This document shows positions 1 through 11,470 of a stretch of DNA of 64,000 nt, piece after piece. The position numbers and the translations under genes were made by a program. The first letter of the stretch is position 1. Every line of letters begins with the position of its first letter. The DNA comes from Primula veris (Eukaryota; Streptophyta; Magnoliopsida; Ericales; Primulaceae), in NCBI GenBank assembly GCA_963682055.1, contig OY821740.1, positions 12,424,814 to 12,488,813 on the forward strand, read 5' to 3'. The notes beneath the pieces are model-generated. The model saw nothing but the letters and a program-made list of their open reading frames with translations, ran no database searches and was not told the origin of the DNA.

Positions 1-1050
1 TGAGCCATTTTTTCGCTCATCTGGATTATGTTTTTCCATTTGGATTATGATTTTTCCATTTGGACATACTTTTGGATTATGGTTTGCCTGTTTACGAAAT
101 TTCTCGAAATAATTTAAAGTGTTTTGAGCAAATTCCTTTGACAAATGTGACCAAACTTTAAATTATGAAATTTTAGGCAATACTTGTGGTGTAGTTGGTT
201 TTTTAGAAATAGTGGGTAACAGTGTACCACATAATTTCACCAACTATTTGCCTAAAAGAGTACTCAGTGACAACGATTCTGGACCTGTCGTTCCAAATCG
301 AAATCTTTGGTAAAACCAAATTGATTTGTCAAGTATGAGGTCTTATACTCATGTAGGTCCTGCCGTACCTTGTTGAGTTATAAAATATTCGAGAAAACCA
401 GTGTTACCTGGTAATAGCTCATGAAATAATTAAATTTCTTTACATAGCCTCCATTCAATACGATCAAAAACGTATTTTAGAGGAGTTGAAATGTCTTTCA
501 AGTGGTTGCTACCACATTTTTAAAGTATTTAAAGTTACCTTATCATTTCGCCTATCGTCGAAATGATAAATGATTTAGATGCTAAGACATGATTGTCTGT
601 ACTATCATTCGCCTGTCGTCGATGGATAAGAGCATTTTGATATTGTGGCATTGACCGGATGAGATATTCCCGGGTCAAAAGACGATGCTTGATTTATAAT
701 CGCATCGCATTTGGATTTTATCTGAGAATATATTTCGCGATTAATCCGAAATTCATGCCATTAATGCTCACTTTGAAAGACCAGTATGTGTAAAGATTAC
801 GAAATGAACTCGTAGAATTCTTGTAAAGAATTGAAGGAGTTATTGTGGACTTATCCAACCATAAGACGGACCATAAATATAAATGGTTATGGTTGATGCA
901 TCGACAATAGGTCACATGATTATTGTTGTCCACAGAAATGCAGTATTTTCCAAACTTTTAGCCCTATCATTAAGTTGATGGCCCATGATCCGGATTATCC
1001 TGAAAAGTCTAGCCGACTTGATAATTCTGAAGAGTAATAATCGAAATTTC

Positions 1051-1310
1051 GATTTGAATTACTTGAGTTTGGAAATTGAAATTGAACATCCTGTCGATTA
1101 TGTTCAGACCCAAAATGGACTCACGGAAAGTTTGATGATGCGACTGCAAATGATTGCACGCATTTGTTGGTCTTGCGCACCAAGATTTATATTTCCGTGT
1201 GGGGTTATGCTATTTTGCTGCATTGGTCCGTTATGAGGCCCATAGACACTCAAACACCATATGCGTACCAGCTGGTTACTGGTTATGAGCCAGAAGTCTC
1301 ATATTAACGC
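1051..1310 (+). pseudogene. Copia integrase remnant
   Basis: One frame reads IEHPVDYVQTQNGLTESL and RLQMIAR, matching the stretch around the catalytic glutamate of Copia integrases (HTQNGLAES type). After about 1170 the match moves to another frame, with SVWGYAILLHWS and then QLVTGYEPEVSY, the usual C-terminal integrase order. At least one frameshift and stops break it. It is a molecular fossil. Confidence 0.8.
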
Positions 1311-2609
1311 GTGTTTGGAGTGCTTAATTAATATTTTGATTGAGCCGCTATAGCGTTCAAAATATGGACCTCTGAAGGGGACATAAGTCGATTATGAATC
1401 TCCTGCCTATCATTTGATAGAGTAACCTTGGCAAGCGATCTCTTTACCGCATGATATGCGAAAGTGACATCGCTAAGACTGTTCTCCCCGTCGTTAGGGG
1501 GAGATTTGCACGTTACCGTTGATAAGGAACGACGTGAAGTAACGTGGCATAACCCACTCAGTCTTAGTTTGATCCCAAAACTGCACTTAGTGATAAGTAA
1601 GTGCATAGACTCCCTCAAGTCTAACTAAATGCCAGACGCATTTAATGACTTTATGAGATGTCACGAGATCATTTATACCTGCTGCAAAATGCTTGCAAGG
1701 ATAGACGTCCCTGTCGGACGCCGTGTTCCTGTCGTAACACGTTGCTTTGGCCGAACCCGCCAAGCAAAGGACGCTGTCGTCGGCCGTCAGTCTGTCGTCC
1801 TTCCCAAGATATGAGGAAGTTGACCGGTTCTTAATTCGTTCAGCCCCAGAGGTGGTGAACTGAAACTCGTTTGTTGCACGAGATTATAAAGGATCAAGGA
1901 GATGTGTGATTTCCTCCTCATCCTAAGAATCTCGAAATATCTGTCGATCATGATATCTTAGACGATATTGAAGCGAAACAAGACTGTCATTGATTACTTG
2001 TTCATATATTCGGTGACGACTGATAATATGAACAAATTATGACAGAGAACCATGTACCATTGCCTGAAGTCAACGTAGAATAGACTGTACTAATGGAAAC
2101 TTGCAATCCAAGTAGACTCCTTAGCGAAAGTGTGTTCGGACCTGTAGTTCCAACACCACCAATGTTAAACGAGTTCGTTTATTTGGTTATTCGTAAGGAA
2201 AAGTGATGAGAATAATGAGATTGTAGAATGCTCGCCTAGTAGCGCAAGGCTTCTCTCACACCTTGGAATTGATTACGAGATGGTTGATTTACTCGTAATG
2301 GACATTATAACAGTCCCCTACTTTACCAGTTTAGTAGTTTCCGAAAAACTGAGTATGCAGCCATGAATGTGGTCACAGTTTTATCTCTATGGGGATTTAG
2401 ACAAAGCGATATAGATGAAGGTCCCTGTGTGACTTCATAATGCTTAAATCAAGTAGTTTCTGACCACGGAACACGATCTCAATTGACTGAGACGTTCACT
2501 ATATGGATTAATATAATCCGAGCGGATGTGGTATACCGCCTAAGTGAGTACTTGATTAGCTTGGGATACTTGAACAAGTATTATGCCCTTGCGTGTTTTA
2601 TTACGCGAT

Positions 2610-2823
2610 CCATTTTTGGATTTGCCTTCGAGATGAAGGATATTGGGAAGACACGGTAGTGACTCAACCTGATGATTGAGTTCCGTAAATATTGAATCTA
2701 AGTCCATGATTCAGACTACACCCAGAAGGTGTTATGACGTTTTAGTCATCATGACGCTAAATCGTCAGATTCTCCCATGATCGTTCGATCACTAGACATT
2801 GATATAGACCCAGTCCGTCCCTG
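2610..2823 (+). pseudogene. Copia reverse transcriptase C-terminal remnant
   Basis: The frame around 2618-2650 reads FAFEMKDIGKT, matching the FEMKDLGKT motif just after the YVDD palm of Copia reverse transcriptases. At 2791-2820 there is LDIDIDPVRP, which in this Copia type lies between reverse transcriptase and RNase H. Stops and frame changes surround both. No intact YVDD was found. Confidence 0.7.
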
Positions 2824-3427
2824 ATGAGACGATGAAGAGATATTGAACCATAATGTTCATATCTAAGTACAATAAGCGCATCATTGTACTTGGTCTAATG
2901 TGCTAGGACGAACATCTCGTCTGTTGTGAATGGTATAGCTCGACACAACATCGCGCTAACACGCTGCCATCGAAATGGCACTAAAGACACATTCCCTTAC
3001 CTTATGGTAATTTTGGAAGTGGGCTAGTTTATCCCATTTGCGTCATCGAGTGTACCTACCCCCTTCGGTACTCGAATTAACGCAACCCTTTTTCGGTTAT
3101 ACCGATGCCGGTTACTTATCAGACCCGCATAAGGGATATTCCTAACATGGTATGTCTTTACCATTAGGAATAAGGCGACATCTTGGAGGTCTTGGAATGA
3201 CTCCAAGTGAATCACTCTGATCTATTCATGCTCTATGAGACGACTAGAGAGTGTATATGGCTTCGAGCTAGTATTAGTCATATTTGAATTACATATGTTC
3301 TGTCTCACGATCCAGATAAAACACTTGTCATAGAAGACAACTTGTTGTTATTGATCAAGAGAGACATGACTACATTATGCTATTTAGCATTTCTCGCCGA
3401 AATTAATCTTCACAAATGAAGTTTAAG

Positions 3428-4110
3428 AGCATCCAGTTGAATGCTCGTTCTATTCCACATTAGATTTTCTTGCATCCAGTCGTATGTAAGTAAATGAGGC
3501 ATCCAGTCGAATGCTCGTACTCTTTCTTGGAATATGAAATCTTTGCACCCAGTCGTGTGCAAGTGAGGGGGAGCATCCAGGTGAATGCTTATTGGACTAA
3601 TTACTACTTAGTCGAAATTCTCGCACCCTGTTGTGTGCAAGTGAGGGGGAGCATCCAGTCGCATGCTCGTGTACTCTTTTTGTCCTTAGACCAAGGTTTT
3701 TTCCCACTGGGTTTTCCTTGGCAAGGTTTTTAGCGAGACACGTTCCTATCATATCTCACTTAAGATTGCCGAAATTAGGGGGAGTATCCTGTTGTATATT
3801 TCTTACCACTGTGTACTCTTTTGTCCTTCGACTAGAGATTTTTTCCCACTGGGTTTACTCTAGCAAGGTTTTGATGAGGCACCTGTTTTGTGGTTGATCC
3901 CTACTACTACCATTGTTGCACTCTTTTTCTTTCGATCAGAGATTTTCCCATTGGGTTTGCTCTGACAAGGTTTTGATGAGGCACACTGTTTTGTGGTTAG
4001 TTACTTAGATGATATTTCGGCCTATATCATTCGGCTACACAGTTTCTCCTAGGTACCGGTTTTGTCCCACACTGGGTTTTCCGGCCTTAAGGTTTTTATG
4101 TGTTTAGCAC
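3428..4110 (+). repeat. Tandem degenerate repeats upstream of the purine tract
   Basis: Two repeat types lie here. At 3428-3670 there are alternating units of the form GCATCCAGTCGNATGCTCG and GCACCCAGTCGTGTGCAAG, each spanning an imperfect inverted repeat. At about 3684-4105 there are four diverged units of 55-60 bp built on TTTCCCACTGGGTTT followed by AAGGTTTT. Such repeats are usual just ahead of the 3' LTR in this Copia type. The apparent ORFs here come from the repeats. Confidence 0.75.
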
Positions 4111-4165
4111 TGCGAATGAACTCGACTCAGATCGACTGCATGAAGACGAAGAATTCAAGACGTCC

Positions 4166-4175
4166 AAAGGGGGAG
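4166..4175 (+). other. Polypurine tract of the degenerate Copia element
   Basis: AAAGGGGGAG directly abuts the TGTTG start of the LTR. This is where plus-strand DNA synthesis is primed in LTR retrotransposons. Confidence 0.8.
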
Positions 4176-4378
4176 TGTTGTAAGATTATTGGACTCTTGG
4201 GCTTTTACTTAATGGGCCCAGATGGGCTTGTAACCCTAACCCTCTATCTATATAAAGAGGGCTAGGGGTCTTGTATTTATCATTCATTCACATATTCATT
4301 CATAATAAAGATCATACTGTTCTCCCATCTCTCTACTTCTGTCTCCCTAAATACCTAGCTAATAGTTGTATTACAACA
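4176..4378 (+). repeat. 3' LTR of the degenerate Copia element (203 bp)
   Basis: It starts TGTTGTAAG and ends GTATTACAACA, giving perfect 8-bp terminal inverted repeats TGTTGTAA/TTACAACA. Inside is a TATA-like TATATAAAGAGG near 4249 and CATTCATAATAAAG near 4298, which could be promoter and polyadenylation signals. A diverged copy of the same 3' end lies at 11979-12625. The matching 5' LTR is outside the window, so the target duplication cannot be tested. Confidence 0.9.
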
Positions 4379-4659
4379 CGTACAATGTTATATTGTTTCC
4401 GGAGTTTCGGTTGACCAACTTAAAGGGGTTTTCTAATATATTGGTAAAACAAAGAGTCTTAATTCTTAAACCAAACAAAACCTAAGCACATAACTTTCTC
4501 TATCCTTAATTAAAACGTACAGCCAAATACCATAAAATCAATAGGACTGAGATAGTTAGATACACGCATATACTTCTATTATTTCCATACCAGCATGTAC
4601 AGATCATGTGCTATGTATACATATGTATGCAGTATGTAACAAAAGTATATCAAAAAGAG

Positions 4660-4660
<1 letters not shown>

Positions 4661-4690
<30 letters not shown>
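4661..4690. repeat. (AT)n microsatellite
   Basis: A run of alternating A and T, interrupted once. It lies in the presumed first intron of the PHD-like gene. A second, shorter (AT)n run is at 5082-5103. Confidence 0.9.
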
Positions 4691-4692
<2 letters not shown>

Positions 4693-4796
4693 GTATACGT
4701 AGGTAAATAAAAATCTACATGATCAAACCTATGAGACTTGAGAAATACTAATATTAGAAGAAAAGGGAAAATATTAAATGAAAATGATATACGTAC

Positions 4797-4894
4797 GAGT
4801 GTTGGATGCGAAAGTGGCATTTGATGCAGCGGAATAGTTTTTCTGAGAAACCCACGTCACCACACATACAACACACGCCTTCAAGATCAACCAT
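4797..4894 (-). CDS. PHD-finger-like protein, first coding exon only
   Basis: From the ATG at 4894 the minus strand encodes 32 codons plus two bases (TC) and ends at a good donor, GTACGT. The peptide contains CCMCGDVGF, then RCIKCHFRIQHS, the first half of a Cys4-His-Cys3 PHD-type zinc finger as in a small plant-specific family. In that family the next residue completes a serine codon, which fits the TC phase. The second exon is not found between 4796 and the Copia LTR at 4378; the element continues off the window. The simplest reading is that the Copia element sits in intron 1 and the other exons lie beyond position 1. A TATA-like TATATAG lies about 50-60 bp upstream on the minus strand. Expression or function cannot be judged. 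Confidence 0.6.
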
Positions 4895-5161
4895 CTTCTA
4901 ATTTCCTTATATTTATATATACTTATTTATTAAGAGTATATCTATATAAATAGAGAGAGAGAGGGGATAGAAACAACCATCTAAAGTAAGAAAGAGGGAG
5001 ACTTTTTAAAGAAGGGTTATGGTATAAGTCGGTGTCTCCCTCGCACACTTGTAAATACTCTTTAGAATAATAGCAGTAGTACTATATATATATATATATA
5101 TATTACACACACACGCGTAACATATTTAATAAGGTCTGGTTACACTTTTTAATAGCCCTGC

Positions 5162-5450
5162 ACGAAAAACCCAAAAACCCGAAAAGCATACCGATAATCA
5201 AATCGAAAAATATCGAAATTGAAAAACTGAAAAAATTTCGAGTCGTTTTCGATTTTTAATAAAACCGAACTAAAAAAGACAAAAAAAAATCAAAAAATAA
5301 CCGAAAAACCAAAAAATACCGAACTGGACAAAATAAAACCGGTCCGGTTCGGACAAAAAAATAAAGACTGAAACCGAAAAAAAACGAACCGAAAAATATG
5401 TTCGATTTCGATTTTACTAAAAATCGAATCGAATCCAACCGAAACCAGCC
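5162..5450. repeat. Low-complexity CCGAAAA-type repeat
   Basis: An irregular run of units such as CCGAAAAACC and AACCGAA, with strong purine bias on the plus strand. The 60-residue minus ORF here, rich in Phe and Arg, is produced by the repeat and is not a gene. Similar CCGAAA-rich tracts are common plant genomic repeats. Confidence 0.75.
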
Positions 5451-5520
5451 CTACTTTTCAATGTACTGTGATACTATTTTAAACCTTCCACTTGTAATTA
5501 AGTAAGGGTGGGTTGTCTGT

Positions 5521-5745
5521 ATTCGTTCCCAATTAATTGTTAATTACGAAATTACGTGTAATTTTAATCGGTCAATAATTTGTATCAAAATTATCGGAAA
5601 GAAATTTTTTAAAAGTTAGCCATATAGTTCAAATATTAAATTATACGATTTAGTCTTAAAAATTTTTATTTCGACAATTTTAATAAATATTAAAAGGCAA
5701 TCAAAAGTAATTTTATAAATGATAAATAATTAAGGAGTAACATGT
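5521..5745. mobile_element. Diverged MITE, same family as 8099-8322
   Basis: The stretch GTGTAATTTTAATCGGTCAA, then ATCAAAATTATCGGAAA, then CATATAGTTCAAAT follows the same order as the better-kept element at 8099-8322. The ends are decayed (ATTCGTTCCC on the left, TTAAGGAGTAA on the right), so exact borders and the TA target site cannot be fixed. Confidence 0.6.
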
Positions 5746-7065
5746 TTTTTATAATAAAAAACAGTATAAGGAAACAGTATGAGTACGGTGTCTATGATGG
5801 TATGGAATAAATCAAAGCAACGTGTCCCTTGGGTTCAACAAAGTTCCTGCTTTGTTCTGAAATTGTCAAATGCAAAAGAATAATGCAATTTCCGAGAGGA
5901 ATAAATTTGTCTAAATTTTGAGAAAATTAATATATAGTGGTTTCCAGAAATTTCTGTCACGTCGTACACAATACGCTGGAAACTTGTTATTCAGGTCTGC
6001 TATATATGCAATAAACTGGAGACTCGTTTTGTATATGCATGCCAAAGAAGTCAATAACTACACTTCTTTTGAGAAGTCATTGTAATACTAAGGTTTTGAA
6101 CAATTAAAGTCGAGCATTTAGATTGGGCCATTTGGAGCCCTAATGATTTGAAATCCACCAAATGATTAGGAAAAAACCGAGTCTGAACAAAACATATAGG
6201 CTTGCTTTGTAAACAGGTTGATTCTGAGAGAATTAAACCATTTGCGGCTTGTTATGTGTATATTAAAAAATATTAGATTACATATTTATATGTATAGACA
6301 CAACACTGTAAAAAGATAGTATTGATTACTATACTTCTGATAAATCAATAACTTTAATCGGATCTATAGCTAAACTACTCAACAATAATAATATTAATTA
6401 AAGAAAGTAGATATTGGACACGCTATTATTTTTTTTATTGATTGTTAATTAGTCTTACTTGGATTACAATTTTTTATTACACTTGTGGTCGGTCTGATAA
6501 TTTAATCTTAACATTGATCTTGTATGTTATCCTTAATGCTCGGTCTTTTCTTTACCTTTTCTCGGTGTACGTTCTAGTGAGATAATTTCTGATAAATATC
6601 TTTCTTGTATCTTATTTTCTCTCTCTGATTTTTCAGGTCCATTTCCGAGTGAAAATACTTCACTATTTATAGACATTTATGCTTCATAGATGTTGACACG
6701 TGTCTCAATCTCATGCGTATCACATGGGCTTTTCCACCGTAGAACTTTATTAATTGGGTTAAGATACTTATTGGGTAATTGCTCTTATTTTTAAGTGAGA
6801 AAAATACTGTTATACCCCGGGTCTTATTATAAATGCGTTGGATACACCTTGATAACGCATGGTCCGGTTCGTACCTGAATAGGTATATTCAGATCTATTT
6901 TTTTATGTTCTATCAACTTCTTTCGAGAAGTCAATAATAAGGACGAATGCCGGTTGTTATTGGAAAAAGACTTTTGTTGGCTAACACACCAGCCTTCAGG
7001 ATTAAATTTTCTAAACGATTTGATCTGAGGTTCTAAATTAAGTTTTTTGGAATCCCCCTCCAAAT
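5746..7065. other. AT-rich intergenic stretch, no gene recognised
   Basis: I find no coding frame with a recognisable family. Part of it (about 6420-7060) has an LTR-like look: a TATTTATAGACAT TATA-like site near 6664 and a poor match to plant gene structure. No terminal repeats or target duplication could be defined. The 78-residue minus ORF at 6827-7063 has no recognisable motif. Confidence 0.5.
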
Positions 7066-7371
7066 GGTTTTATTCTGCTAGATTTGTGTAGAGATACTAA
7101 TATGATGTTTTTGATAGTGCAGAAATGGCTGGCAAATATTGTTGATAGCCAAGCCATCATTTGGCTTTGTTGAGCCCGATAAGGTATTTTCACTCGGTTT
7201 GTTTCTTGAAAAAGTTAAAATATTGATCTTATCATCCATTCATCCATTTCATCCTTATTCTGTTTGCTTGGTCGAGTAATTGCGTTTTGTTTTTATTTTT
7301 CTTGCTAAGCTGCCATTACTTAACAAATTTACAGATAGAAGAAAAGATTAGATATTGAACGAGTACACTAG
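7066..7371 (+). pseudogene. CCT1: Truncated CCT1 copy: exon 2 with flanking intron ends
   Basis: This is a decayed copy of 24880-25180 from the CCT1 gene 18 kb downstream. The intron 1 end (TTCTGCT.GATTTG and GTGCAG), the exon-2 stretch at 7123-7183, its donor AAG|GTATT, and part of intron 2 (TTAACAAATTTACAGATAGAAG) align in order. The exon copy is 61 nt instead of 65 and has an early in-frame stop. Because introns are kept, it came from DNA duplication and not from retroposed mRNA. It ends where the solo LTR at 7372 begins. Confidence 0.85.
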
Positions 7372-8770
7372 TGATATTCCGATTTCGCTGTTCTGCTGCT
7401 GTTATGCTGTTCAGTTAGAACTGTGGTTATAACTGCAGTTGCAACCACGATTCTAACAGAACTTTAAAGACGGATATAACTCAAAAAAAAAATGTACTTG
7501 AAAGTAAATTCACAAACACGTTTTTAAACAGAGTTCACCCAGAATTTTGGGTTACGTCTCTGAGACACTCACCCAAATTTATGATATTATTTCAAACTTA
7601 CAATATAAGACTCGACTCGAGACTTATGAAAATTCACAGACTCTCTCTTGATTTTCTGCCTACTACTATATTGCTATTACTATATAGCTATCACTCATAA
7701 ATAATAACATCCCGTCATTGTTACTCTCTAAGATAAGTTATTTATAAGTTTAGAACATGTGATCTTTTACAAGTAAGTATGAGACTATTTATTAGAATAA
7801 AAGTCTTTAAGATCTTCGTATTTCTTTTTTTTAATCTTCAAGAATCTCGCTGCCCATTAAATGAGGATTTTATCGTCATCTTTGTAAGATCTTTAGAGAT
7901 TAATCTTGTTAGGAACACATGACTATTTTAGATTCAAATCTTCTTAATAAATTCGGCTGAAATTGATTGTAACAAGAGTTTAGTTGGCTTCCTTTTAGAA
8001 GATAAACTCCTTTCAATATTCAAGATATCTTCTATATAATTCACATAATTTCAGCACAAACAAATTTAATCAAACCTGTTAGTAAAATGTAGTATATACT
8101 CCATTCGTTCCTATTTAATTATTCAACGTGCAATTTTGATCGGTCAGGAACATCTATCAAAATTGTCGGAATAAATTTTTTCAAAAGTTGATCATATAGT
8201 TTAAATGTAAAATTTTATGATTAAATTTTAAAAAAATTCATTTGGATAATTTTGATGCAAGTTATAAGTCGGTCAAAATTGCACGTAGTTTCGTAGTTAC
8301 AATTAAATGGGAACGGAGGGAGTATCTTGAAGTAGGAGATAATATATTTATTCAAAAAAATTCACACGAGACAAACTTTTAGATAGATTTATATATGGAA
8401 CAATATATCTCCTAACATGATTCAAACTTATACTCATCAAATCAATAACTAATCATTCGTATAATATAGAATAAAAAAAATTTTATTTAGCAAAATTTAA
8501 GAAATAGAACAAATCTTTTCGGTAATATCTTCATAAAAGTAAATCCCACTTGCAAAGATAATTAACTTTCTTTAATACTCAAATATTCTCAAAACATATA
8601 TCATATCTATATAAAAAATGTGAGAATATAATCTCCATTGATAAAATATTCTGCCAATAAAATAAATGCAGAAAACACAAATTCTGCAGGAATCTGCATA
8701 ACAGTAGGTTACAACTGTGGTTATAACTGCCAATTGTAACCAGGAATATCAGTAATTTTTCTGGCAATCA
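7372..8770 (-). mobile_element. Solo LTR related to the Sirevirus-like element at 36569-50224
   Basis: From TGATATTCC to CTGGCAATCA the order of blocks matches the 5' LTR at 49082-50224: a GCTGTTCT start, GTTGCAACCA, GTTACGTCTC, ACCCAAATTTATGATATTAT, CTTACAATATA, TTTTCTGCCTA, and CTATCACT.ATAAAT. It is more diverged than the two LTRs of the full element. A Stowaway-like MITE is inserted at 8099-8322. I see no clear 5-bp target duplication (ACTAG against TAATA), so one edge may have changed after insertion. Confidence 0.7.
8099..8322. mobile_element. Stowaway-like MITE (224 bp) with TA target duplication
   Basis: The element begins CTCCATTCGTTCCTATTTAA and ends TTAAATGGGAACGGAGGGAG, which are inverted repeats of one another with few mismatches. 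TA lies directly outside both ends (8097-8098 and 8323-8324), the target duplication of the Tc1/mariner superfamily. It has no coding capacity. It is nested in the solo LTR, so it inserted later than that LTR. Confidence 0.85.
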
Positions 8771-8791
8771 TAATACACAAGTATTTTGGCA

Positions 8792-9784
8792 TGTTGAATG
8801 ATGTTTTTCTAATCAGTTGTTTTAATGATAACAAAATATGTAAAACATGATAAAAGCTCGTTTTGCGTACTAATAATTTTATCTAGCTTGTTAAGGTTCA
8901 AAATGATAGAGTACTTAAATACGAAACCAAATGATCAAGCGGAACCAGAATCAGAGTTAAAACGAAGAAGTTACGAGCATTCGAAGTATAGCGGAAAAAC
9001 CAAAAAATTACCAGAAAACGACCGATCATTTTGTACAAAACAACAATCGTTTTGGTCCAAAAATAACCAGAGAGGTCGTTATATAATGACTGGTCGAAAT
9101 GCAGAAAACGACCGATCGTTTTCTGCAGATTTCAAAAATAGTTTTTTGATTTATTTTGGATAAATGGGAAATTGGTAAAAACCAATGGTTAAAGAGATAA
9201 ACCATCATGAAACGGTAACAAGACCAATTAGCATTCAAATAGCCCCAAAATCCTTAGTGAAATTCACCCCAATTTTCACACAAAAGAGCAATTCATTTAA
9301 GATTAAGAATCAAGCTTATACTTCACACTTCTCACTTATTTTCATAAATATTCTTGTGTGTAATCATATTATAATCATATAAACATCAAGATACTATTTG
9401 TTAGTGAGTGATACAATTTTGATTCCAATTGTAGAGTAAATTATAAACTCATTTGTGAGCGAGTGATCGTTAGGTTGTAATCATGGGAAGAAAATTCTAG
9501 TGAAATACTCGGTAGCGTGAATACCGAGGAGAGGACTAGGCGGGTTTGTCGAACCTCTATACATCTTGTGTTATTTCTTTTCTCTTAACTCTTATTTTCT
9601 GCACTTATATTATTGTTTGTTTAATTGCTTGCGTAGCTTGAACTAGCGTTATAGTGTTGTCACATTTCGTTTGGTTATAAATTCCATTATTTGCGTTGAT
9701 ATTTGCTCAAATCTTTTATTCCGCGAAAATCGTACGTAAACCTTATTCACCCCCCTCTAAGGTTTAGTTACTTACGGGCCAACA
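8792..9784 (+). repeat. 5' LTR of a truncated Copia element (993 bp)
   Basis: It starts TGTTGAATGATG and ends GGGCCAACA, with TGTTG/CAACA inverted termini, and is followed directly by a tRNA-Met-type primer binding site and gag. That order fixes it as a 5' LTR on the plus strand. The 112-residue ORF inside (8825-9163) is LTR sequence and not a gene. No matching 3' LTR was seen. Confidence 0.85.
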
Positions 9785-9786
9785 AT

Positions 9787-9798
9787 TGGTATCAGAGC
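9787..9798 (+). other. Primer binding site (initiator tRNA-Met type)
   Basis: TGGTATCAGAGC three bases after the LTR end is the standard plant Copia primer binding site, complementary to the 3' end of initiator tRNA-Met. Confidence 0.9.
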
Positions 9799-9842
9799 CT
9801 AACTCTTTTTGTATCTAGCGATTTTGAGTTTAAAGATCCGCT

Positions 9843-10290
9843 ATGTCTACGTACGGAGACTCTAAGTCCATAACTATGCCCCCGTTCTTTGACGGAACAA
9901 ACTATCCTTATTGGAGAAATCTTATGAAAAATTTTCTATGTGGTTACGAGATAGACCAATGGATTAGCATTAGCAAATGCTATAAAACGCTTAGGAGAAA
10001 TGGTTTAGATAAACTCGTATAAGAAATCGATACGGATGAACGCAACGCTTTCTTTCTAAATTGTAGAGCTATGATTTTCTTAACTTGTGCGTTCTCGCCT
10101 AGTGAGTATGATAAGATTTCCGGTTGTGATACCGCTAAGCAAATGTGGGATAAACTAGCTATTATACACGAGGGAACTAGTCAAGTTAAGTACTCTAAAA
10201 TTAGCATGGTTATTCATGATTACGAACTTTTTAAAGTTGATGATGACGAGTCTATTGCTTCTATGTACACTCGTTTTACTAAAATTACTT
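9843..10290 (+). pseudogene. Copia gag N-terminal fragment
   Basis: From the ATG at 9843 the frame reads PPFFDGTNYPYWRNLMKNFL, the typical start of Copia gag (DUF4219/UBN2 region). It goes on to KQMWDKLAIIHEGTSQVK after one in-frame stop near 10021. The match ends about 10290, inside gag, and unrelated AT-rich sequence follows. The rest of gag-pol and the 3' LTR are missing, so this is a truncated, dead element. Confidence 0.85.
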
Positions 10291-11421
10291 TTGTTTCTTC
10301 TGTTTGTGTTTGTCCCTTTTAGTTTTGAAACTCTACCATGTACTAATTACTCGTGCCGTGCTCTGCCTCACGAGAGAACGTTTGTGTCTCAATCCTAGTA
10401 AGAGTGGTCATTTTGCGTATTCACTTGTTGTACTTCCTTTTTTTTTGGCTTAGCATGCAGATATTGTTTCATTTTTTTCTTTCGAAAATCACACGTTGCA
10501 TTGTTGATTAGTTTCTTCCAATGTGATTTTTATGAATTGGTAATCAGAAAATGTTAAACATGAAACTGAGTTCCTTATACATGGAACTAAGTTCACGTTT
10601 CAAGTTCCTTATTTCATGCACGTTTTCTCATGACAGAAAAGTTAAGCTGACCAACCAAGTGTGGTACTACACTACTACTTAAAAACAAGATTTTTTTTGG
10701 AGTTTTAATTGCAGGTTTGAAGAAAATAAGCTACATTTTATGGGATGAGGAAAACGCTGATTCTTCCAGTTTAAACCTCTTATACTTTTCATGCCTCAAC
10801 CAGAAAAACTAAGCTTTTAAGCTAGTCAATCACTTACAGCTCAGTATTTAAGCATGAAAACTCATATCAAAAGTTGCAACCAAAACAAGCCAAAGTATGA
10901 TAAATATCACGAGTTCAAATCTGCAATAAAACAAGCATTGGAGATACAACTTGGAGCTTATAATTGATTAAAAATTTAGTAGAGAATGTTGTAATAGTTG
11001 ACTAATAATTAGGTGATTGATTGCAGAACAACCAAAACAATTTTATGGCTGGCTTTATGAAGTAGAATTCATAATTTATTTTCATTTAGTATATAGCTTA
11101 TTGTTGATTTATATACTGTTATTAAGTATTCGTGCAGTAGTTTTCTACTCAAAATTAGAGAGTATAGGCTTCGTTTGATTGGCATTTATTTATTTATTTA
11201 TTTTGTGTACTTAAGAAAATAAATTTGTATGATAACACACGTTTACCCTTTGTCTAAGAAAAAGTATATTTCCAATCCAAAGTATTAAAAACTTTTGACA
11301 GTTTTTACAGTACTTACACTACCATCAACTATTTTTCAGATTCCGAGAAATGAATTCCCTTTTCATTCAGTGCTATACAAATAGTTTAAAAAATATATTC
11401 TTTTATTTCCACGTTTGTAAA

Positions 11422-11470
<49 letters not shown>

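Larger units (their letters stand above)
1..4175 (+). mobile_element. Degenerate Ty1-copia retrotransposon, internal region (right part only)
   Basis: This is the inside of an old Copia element on the plus strand; its 5' LTR and gag lie left of the window. Pieces of polyprotein follow the Copia order integrase then reverse transcriptase: an integrase C-terminal stretch near 1051-1310, the FEMKD motif near 2626, and an LDIDIDPVRP motif at 2791-2820. All are in changing frames with many stops, so nothing is functional. A repeat-rich 3' untranslated stretch (about 3428-4110), a purine tract and an LTR follow directly. The motifs resemble the Copia type with short LTRs and repeats ahead of the purine tract. 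Clade assignment is tentative. Confidence 0.85.

Noticed and set aside
985..1236. An 83-residue ORF as a gene
   Set aside because: Its sequence is the remnant of Copia integrase, with the adjoining parts in other frames.
5256..5438. A 60-residue Phe-rich ORF that looks like a membrane peptide
   Set aside because: It is the translation of a CCGAAAA low-complexity tract.
7367..8775. A 5-bp target duplication for the solo LTR at 7372-8770
   Set aside because: The flanking bases ACTAG and TAATA do not match, so I did not claim one.
8825..9163. A 112-residue ORF as a gene
   Set aside because: It lies wholly within a Copia LTR defined by TGTTG/CAACA ends and the following primer binding site.
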